Shown in pieces: positions 59,378-64,000 of a stretch of DNA of 64,000 nt. Source of the stretch: Alistipes sp. UBA934 (GTDB lineage Bacteria > Bacteroidota > Bacteroidia > Bacteroidales > Rikenellaceae); NCBI GenBank assembly GCA_002293535.1, contig DBDK01000008.1:186001-250000 (forward strand), given 5' to 3'. The position numbers and the translations under genes are program-made. A model generated the notes under the pieces. That model was not told the origin of the DNA. It ran no database searches and saw only the letters and a program-made list of their open reading frames with translations. Each line of letters opens with the position of its first letter. Within the stretch, counting starts at the first letter, position 1.

Positions 59378-59800
59378 ATGAAAGACAAATTATTGAAAAT
59401 TAGGGATTTGATTGCCGAATGGACAGCGCAGGGAGGTGCCGATACGCTGGAAAGAGACTTAGCTTTGGAATTACTGCGCGAAGTATATGCAGAGATCAAG
59501 TTTGGACAGTCGGCCAGTGTTCAGCCTCAGCAAGAGCCCGTTACAAAGGAGACCGAGCCGACATTAGATGCGGCCGAAGTCGAGAACGAGACGTGTGAGT
59601 TTGTTGCGACAGAGACAGAGGCAGAGGCAGAACCGATACAAGAACCTGAAATCACACAAGAACAAGTTATAATGCCCAAGCCGGTTGCTCCGGAAATTAT
59701 AAAATCGCTCTATGGCGAGGGCTATAGCGGTACTTTGGGCGAATCATTGGGAGCAGGAAGGAAAACCCTCGCCGATATGCTGGAGAAAAAAGACATATAA
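59378..59800 (+). CDS. Acidic hypothetical protein
   Basis: 140 residues from the ATG at 59378, five bases after the ACT gene stop. Residues 1-45 are helical; 45-105 are a low-complexity Glu/Thr/Pro/Gln-rich linker; the last 35 residues (I-I-K-S-L-Y-G-E-G-Y-S-G to T-L-A-D-M-L-E-K-K-D) look ordered. The end faintly resembles a larger Bacteroidales protein family with a further conserved C-terminal segment, so it may be a shortened member. Function unknown. rsmI starts 4 bases after its stop. Confidence 0.7.
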   Translation: MKDKLLKIRDLIAEWTAQGGADTLERDLALELLREVYAEIKFGQSASVQPQQEPVTKETEPTLDAAEVENETCEFVATETEAEAEPIQEPEITQEQVIMPKPVAPEIIKSLYGEGYSGTLGESLGAGRKTLADMLEKKDI

Positions 59801-59804
59801 CTGT

Positions 59805-60479
59805 ATGTCAAAACTTTACATCGTTCCAACTCCCATCGGAAACCTTGAAGACATCTCCCTCAGGGCACTTCGCGTGTTGCGTGAGGCGGATATGATTTTG
59901 GCCGAAGACACGCGCACAACAGCAGTTTTGCTTCATCATTTCGACATCACGACCCCAATGCGCTCACACCACAAATTCAATGAACACGCTACAGCCCAGC
60001 GCGTTGCAGAGGAGGTTTTGGGTGGACAAACGATAGCTCTGGTGAGCGATGCCGGCACACCGGGAATTTCCGATCCGGGTTTTTTGCTCGTTAGAACGTG
60101 TTTGGAAGTTGGAGTCGAAGTGGAGTCATTACCAGGTGCAACTGCCTTTGTGCCAGCACTTTTACAAAGTGGTTTTCCTTGTGATCGATTCTGTTTCGAG
60201 GGATTCTTGCCGCAAAAAAAGGGACGTACCTCACGTCTTGCAGTCCTTGCGGACGAGCCGAGGACTATGATTTTCTACGAGTCGCCGTTCCGGATAGTGC
60301 GCCTGTTGGAGCAACTGGCCGAGCTACTTGGGGGCGAAAGGGAGGTTTCCGTCTCGCGCGAATTGACAAAAAAATTCGAGGAAACACGACGCGGAACGGT
60401 TGCCGAAGTATTGGAGCATTTTCGCCAGCACATACCAAAGGGAGAATTCGTTGTAATTGTCAAGGGCTATGTTAAATAA
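59805..60479 (+). CDS. rsmI: 16S rRNA (cytidine(1402)-2'-O)-methyltransferase
   Basis: 224 residues from the ATG at 59805; an upstream in-frame start lies inside the previous gene. Tetrapyrrole-methylase fold: Y-I-V-P-T-P-I-G-N-L-E-D-I-S, A-E-D-T-R-T, and V-S-D-A-G-T-P-G-I-S-D-P-G define RsmI. It methylates the ribose of C1402 in 16S rRNA. Typical length for the phylum (short form). The next gene begins 11 bases before its stop. Confidence 0.96.
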   Translation: MSKLYIVPTPIGNLEDISLRALRVLREADMILAEDTRTTAVLLHHFDITTPMRSHHKFNEHATAQRVAEEVLGGQTIALVSDAGTPGISDPGFLLVRTCLEVGVEVESLPGATAFVPALLQSGFPCDRFCFEGFLPQKKGRTSRLAVLADEPRTMIFYESPFRIVRLLEQLAELLGGEREVSVSRELTKKFEETRRGTVAEVLEHFRQHIPKGEFVVIVKGYVK

Positions 60480-61407
60480 ATTGGGGTATTGGGCGGTTTA
60501 TGGTGCGTGTTGGTTGGTCGGGCTACTTCCACATTGGATACTGTATTACCTTGTGGCTGAGGCAATTTACTTTATATTATATCGCATCGTGCGGTACCGA
60601 TTGAGAGTTGTTCGAGAAAACCTGGCCAATTCGTTTCCTGAAAAAAATGCCCGCGAACTTCGCAGAATCGAACGCGGATTTTACCATAATCTGGCCGAAT
60701 ACTTCATCGATGCCGTGGATCTTGCCAGCATCACCAGTAAAGGAATGTTGCGTCGAGCAGTGTGGCCACAGGAAAATCGCGATGAAGTCAATCGCCTGAC
60801 TAATAATCAAAATTGGATCGCACTGATGGCCCACTACGGCAGTTGGGAGTTAATGAGCGCTTTCGGGCTCTACCCTGATGCACCGACGATGGCCTCGGCA
60901 TATAGGCCGCTCCACAGCAAAGTTTTCGATCGCTACTATTACCGGATCCGCAACCGGTTGCCTAAACTTAACTCGGTGGCTATGAACGAAATACTGAGGT
61001 TTTACGTAGCTCATCGTGACGGACTGGATGGTTATCCGATAAGTCTGGTTTTGGTGAGTGACCAAAATGCCCCGATTGACGCTCAAAGTGAGTGGGTGAA
61101 GTTTTTGAACCACCCCACGGTATTTTTTCACGGAGGCGAAAAAATTGCACGAAAATTCTCAATACCAGTATTTTATATGCACGTTCGCAAGACCGGACGC
61201 GGACGCTGGGAGCAAACTTTCGAGTTGATTTGGGATGGCATATCACCCACCGCCGACCACGAAATCACCCGCCGATATGCGCAATTGCTTGAGGAGGAGA
61301 TTCGCCGTGTGCCGGAATTGTGGTTGTGGAGTCACAGGCGCTGGAAACAGAGGATCAAGGGAGAAGCGGCAAAGCAGTATAATAAGAAGTATGGCACCGA
61401 CTACTAA
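60469..61407 (+). CDS. Lysophospholipid / lipid A acyltransferase (LpxL/HtrB family)
   Basis: 312 residues from the ATG at 60469 overlapping rsmI. One N-terminal membrane segment, then the catalytic H-x4-E in H-Y-G-S-W-E near residue 124 and a L-V-S-D-Q-N-A-P segment as in LpxL-type lauroyl transferases. Probably adds a secondary acyl chain to lipid A at the inner membrane. The GT2 gene starts 17 bases before its stop. Confidence 0.93.
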   Translation: MLNKLGYWAVYGACWLVGLLPHWILYYLVAEAIYFILYRIVRYRLRVVRENLANSFPEKNARELRRIERGFYHNLAEYFIDAVDLASITSKGMLRRAVWPQENRDEVNRLTNNQNWIALMAHYGSWELMSAFGLYPDAPTMASAYRPLHSKVFDRYYYRIRNRLPKLNSVAMNEILRFYVAHRDGLDGYPISLVLVSDQNAPIDAQSEWVKFLNHPTVFFHGGEKIARKFSIPVFYMHVRKTGRGRWEQTFELIWDGISPTADHEITRRYAQLLEEEIRRVPELWLWSHRRWKQRIKGEAAKQYNKKYGTDY

Positions 61408-62434
61408 AGTAGTGATACTCAACTGGAATGGAGCTGAAATGTTGCAGCGGTTCCTGCCGTCTGTCGTTACAAACACGCCGCCGCAGATCGAAGTAATCGT
61501 GGCGGATAATGGTTCAACCGACAATTCGCGCGAGCTACTTAGGTGTGATTTTCCTGATGTGAAAGTGATTTGTTTGGATAAAAACTACGGATTTGCCGAG
61601 GGTTACAACCGCGCATTGAAGCAAATCGAAGCCGACTATTATGTTCTGCTAAACTCAGATGTGGAAACGCCGGCGGGCTGGATCGAGCCTCTTATAAGGA
61701 CACTCGATGAGCGGGATGACGTTGTGGCTGTGGCACCCAAATTATTATCTGTCAGTGATCGACAAATGTTTGAATATGCCGGAGCGAGTGGCGGATTCAT
61801 TGACGCGGTGGGCTATCCGTTCTGTCGCGGAAGGATACTCGACAGTGTCGAACGTGACGCGGGACAGTACGACGACGCGCGCGAAGTTATGTGGGCGACG
61901 GGCGCTTGTCTTGCCTGCCGGGCTTCCAATTTTTGGAAAGTAGGCGGATTGGATGGCTCGTTTTTTGCCCATCAGGAGGAGATAGATTTGTGTTGGCGAC
62001 TGCAATTGGCCGGGCAAAAAGTTATGGTCGAGCCGCGAAGTGTGGTCTATCACCTTGGCGCCGGAACTCTCCCACCCTCGACACAAAAACTCTATTTCAA
62101 TTACCGCAATAACCTTGCGATGTTATACAAGGACCTGACTACAAGTCAATTGTTGTGGGTACTGCCAACACGCTTCGTAATGAACGCGGGTTCGTCGATC
62201 GTCTATTTGCTGCGCGGTGAGGTGAAAAACTTTGCGACTGTATGGCACGCTTACAAGGATTTTTGGGCGATGCGAAACGGCAATTTTTCCAGCGAATGGC
62301 CGAGCCTGAAAGAGAAGCGGCGGCAAATTCAGGCAACTCGGATTGGTCGGCCGAGCGGAATCTATCGCGGCTGGATTGTGCTCGATTATCTGTTCGGGCG
62401 GAGGCAATTCGACCGGTTAAAGGGAATGCGCTGA
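61391..62434 (+). CDS. Family 2 glycosyltransferase
   Basis: 347 residues from the ATG at 61391, 17 bases inside the acyltransferase gene; the open frame upstream is that gene's shadow. GT-A fold with V-I-L-N-W-N-G, A-D-N-G-S-T-D, L-L-N-S-D-V-E (metal-binding DxD-like site) and F-F-A-H-Q-E-E-I-D-L-C-W-R-L, all as in rhamnosyl-type GT2 enzymes. A hydrophobic stretch near 245-265. Likely acts on lipopolysaccharide or another surface glycan, in line with the acyltransferase next to it. Overlaps the convergent DUF3109 gene by 18 bases. Confidence 0.93.
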   Translation: MAPTTKVVILNWNGAEMLQRFLPSVVTNTPPQIEVIVADNGSTDNSRELLRCDFPDVKVICLDKNYGFAEGYNRALKQIEADYYVLLNSDVETPAGWIEPLIRTLDERDDVVAVAPKLLSVSDRQMFEYAGASGGFIDAVGYPFCRGRILDSVERDAGQYDDAREVMWATGACLACRASNFWKVGGLDGSFFAHQEEIDLCWRLQLAGQKVMVEPRSVVYHLGAGTLPPSTQKLYFNYRNNLAMLYKDLTTSQLLWVLPTRFVMNAGSSIVYLLRGEVKNFATVWHAYKDFWAMRNGNFSSEWPSLKEKRRQIQATRIGRPSGIYRGWIVLDYLFGRRQFDRLKGMR

Positions 62435-63001
62435 AGCCGCCAGGTAGCCTTCTGCTGCTTCCATAGCGGAGTAAAACTCTGAGCCAAAGCGCCTTACGAT
62501 TGCTTCGCGAAGCATCTTATAGACAGGAACACCTTTCGTGCGGCCCAATTGACGGGCACCCTCGCAAACACCCCAACGGTGATAATTCAACCCCATCGAA
62601 CCATCGCTAAAGTGCACGACACGGATAGGATAGAGGTGACAGGAGATCGGTTTTTGGAACGTTGTGAGTCCCTGTTGCCACGCCTTTTCGATGGCACAAA
62701 GCGTCGTGCCGTTTTCATTATATGAATATGCGCATTCGGCGTTGCCAACGAGTGGAGTAACCAGATCACCATCCGAGTCTGTCACAGCAAATCCCTGCTT
62801 TTCAACGGCCTGTATGCCGGCAGAGGTCATAAACCGACGGTAGACAGGCCACTCGACTGCTAAAACGGCAGGTTCGTCGGTTTCAAGTGGCGCACCGGCA
62901 TTCCCCTCCACGCAACATATCCCACGACAAGCAGTCAGGTCGCACAAGAAGCGCTCGGTGAGCAGGTCGGTGCTTACGATTTTATTGTCGATTTCGATCA
63001 C
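62417..63001 (-). CDS. DUF3109 Cys-rich protein
   Basis: 194 residues from a GTG that overlaps the stop of the kinase-NadD fusion (GTGA). Conserved Cys set: F-L-C-D-L-T-A-C-R-G-I-C-C at the N-terminus, then E-C-A-Y-S, T-L-C-A-I, I-S-C-H-L-Y-P-I-R and G-V-C-E-G, likely binding a metal or Fe-S cluster. This is DUF3109, of unknown function. Its typical length and complete Cys pattern make the family call good. Confidence 0.9.
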   Translation of the reverse strand: MIEIDNKIVSTDLLTERFLCDLTACRGICCVEGNAGAPLETDEPAVLAVEWPVYRRFMTSAGIQAVEKQGFAVTDSDGDLVTPLVGNAECAYSYNENGTTLCAIEKAWQQGLTTFQKPISCHLYPIRVVHFSDGSMGLNYHRWGVCEGARQLGRTKGVPVYKMLREAIVRRFGSEFYSAMEAAEGYLAASAHSL

Positions 63002-64000
63002 GGATTCATCAGATCTGTATTGCGGAAATTCTGAATCTCGTCGATAAGATGCAGATATCCAGCGGCTTCAGCATTCATAGGGGCAAGTTCCAAGACACGC
63101 TTGAAGTCGTTAGCCGCGGCGCCGAAATCGCAGGCACGATAACGGTCACGCCCCGAAGCCAGCAGTGCCCGAATCTCTGTCGAGGATACATCCATCTGTG
63201 GCGCGCCCTCCAAAATAGTCGTACCGACAGAAAACTTCGAAACATCATCACCCGGACGCGGATAGACGAAAATCGGAAAATGGCCAAGGATTTGGTCGGC
63301 TTCCTTCCAATCGGTGAGGTTTTCGGCGTTGTCGCCACCCACGAGGAGCGAAAATTCGGCATCGGGAAACTTCGACTGCAAAAACCGCAGAGTATCAATA
63401 GTATATGAGGGCGTGGGAAGGGTCATCTCGACTGCCGAAGCAACAATTTGGTCGGGAAATTTGGACACACGTGCCGCCTGCTCCGCCATCTCGAAGCGCT
63501 CAAGTTCGCCAGCAAGTTCGTCAGAGTCCTTAAAAGGATTATGTGGAGAAACCACAAGCGCAACAATATCAGCAAGTCCCTGAGAAATAGCATATTCGGC
63601 AATAGCGATGTGGGCACGATGGATAGGGTTGAACGATCCGAAATACAGCATTATTTTTCGGGCGATGAAGGGAGCAATGAGCGACGAAATCTCGGCAACA
63701 GCCCTCTCAACCTGGTCATTCACAACGATATGATCGAACTCCGAAGCGCGCTTCATTTCGCATTCGGCCTTGGCGATGCGACGCTCGATGCTTTCGGGGC
63801 TATCGGTGCCACGACCCTCCAAGCGACGACGGAGCTCCTCGACAGAGGGCGCCTCGATGAAAAACGACAACGCAGAATCTCCGAAAATCTGCTTAAGTCG
63901 CAAACCGCCAACTACATCGACATCGAATACACACACATTATCACGTGTCCAGATCGCCTCCAATTCGGAGCGCAGCGTACCATAACAGGTGCCCGGATAT
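62998..64000 (-). CDS. Guanylate kinase - NadD - TPR fusion, 5' end missing
   Basis: The frame runs off the window end. Visible part, N to C: the second half of guanylate kinase (Y-G-T-L-R-S-E, V-F-D-V-D-V-V-G-G, L-E-G-R-G-T-D-S-P-E-S-I-E-R-R); after S-S-L-I-A-P-F the frame passes without stop into NadD (M-L-Y-F-G-S-F-N-P-I-H-R-A-H, L-L-V-G-G-D-N, V-S-S-T-E-I-R). The usual NadD end is replaced by a short TPR-like segment (D-F-G-A-A-A-N-D-F-K-R-V-L-E-L) ending F-R-N-T-D-L-M-N-P. An ATG at the NadD border could start a separate NadD product. Adjacent gmk and nadD are common in Bacteroidales, so a fusion is a small step. gmk makes GDP from GMP; NadD makes nicotinate adenine dinucleotide. Confidence 0.88.
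   Translation of the reverse strand, partial: YPGTCYGTLRSELEAIWTRDNVCVFDVDVVGGLRLKQIFGDSALSFFIEAPSVEELRRRLEGRGTDSPESIERRIAKAECEMKRASEFDHIVVNDQVERAVAEISSLIAPFIARKIMLYFGSFNPIHRAHIAIAEYAISQGLADIVALVVSPHNPFKDSDELAGELERFEMAEQAARVSKFPDQIVASAVEMTLPTPSYTIDTLRFLQSKFPDAEFSLLVGGDNAENLTDWKEADQILGHFPIFVYPRPGDDVSKFSVGTTILEGAPQMDVSSTEIRALLASGRDRYRACDFGAAANDFKRVLELAPMNAEAAGYLHLIDEIQNFRNTDLMNP

Noticed and set aside
1..64000. CRISPR arrays, insertion sequences, rRNA genes or phage genes
   Set aside because: No spaced direct repeats, transposase or integrase motifs, rRNA stretches or phage structural proteins were recognised on either strand.

Overview
The window looks like chromosomal DNA of a Bacteroidota species, most likely order Bacteroidales and possibly near Rikenellaceae/Alistipes (the family guess is weak). 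Supporting signs are TAnnTTTG promoter boxes, several with a TTG element 19-20 bases upstream, families typical of Bacteroidales (DUF3575, DUF3868, DUF4251, DUF2795, DUF2723, DUF3109, BACON, long NusB), many SPII lipoproteins, and SD-poor starts. The gene order is very compact: 7 of 8 convergent gene pairs overlap at their 3' ends, many same-strand genes share an ATGA or similar overlap, and several start codons lie only 4-8 bases after a promoter box.

Layout. 1-3950: a DUF3575/OmpA, DUF3575 and DUF3868/OmpA outer-membrane operon, cut by the window start. 4260-14109: a small orphan gene, a large DUF2723 membrane glycosyltransferase, the operon cysS-prfB-alginate-lyase-like lipoprotein, a DUF2795/zeta-like kinase operon, a cobalamin adenosyltransferase and an HI0933-type flavoprotein. 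14148-19653: nusB, DUF1573 lipoprotein, yajC, a tiny secreted protein, polyprenyl synthase, U32 peptidase family and aminopeptidase P. 20177-22342: a BACON/LRR lipoprotein.

The striking part is 22400-38245: thirteen minus-strand genes, closely packed and probably one operon, next to a tRNA-Lys gene. They encode three WXG100-like helical-hairpin proteins with W-x-D in place of W-x-G (one with a long C-terminal extension), an FtsK/SpoIIIE-type ATPase with three tandem domains, a coiled-coil protein, a large protein joining an N-terminal coiled-coil module to a class-3-lipase-like domain, two Ser/Thr kinases, a PP2C phosphatase, a VWA-FHA membrane protein, a zinc-ribbon-FHA protein and two secreted proteins (one with PEGA/BACON domains). 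This resembles a type VII (ESX/Ess)-like export system joined to a phosphorylation/FHA control module, in a Gram-negative lineage where, as far as I know, no such system has been characterised. The two extended proteins change from about 52% G+C in the N-terminal part to 35-38% in the C-terminal part in hand-counted samples, as expected for swapped toxin modules. It is my main candidate for an undescribed system.

38357-64000 is mostly housekeeping: tRNA-Lys, a ClpC-like unfoldase without the middle domain, two more LRR lipoproteins, cutC, a transglutaminase lipoprotein, dciA-like and recF, a TPR protein with ribH, an alpha/beta-hydrolase-DUF3298 fusion, an acetyl-CoA hydrolase/CoA transferase, a calcium P-type ATPase, a FIVAR lipoprotein, a radical SAM protein, a DUF1080-PHP fusion, threonine aldolase, lysA with an ACT-domain neighbour, rsmI, an LpxL-type acyltransferase, a GT2 glycosyltransferase, DUF3109, and at the window end a guanylate kinase-NadD-TPR fusion cut by the boundary. 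All function calls come from reading motifs; no database search was possible.
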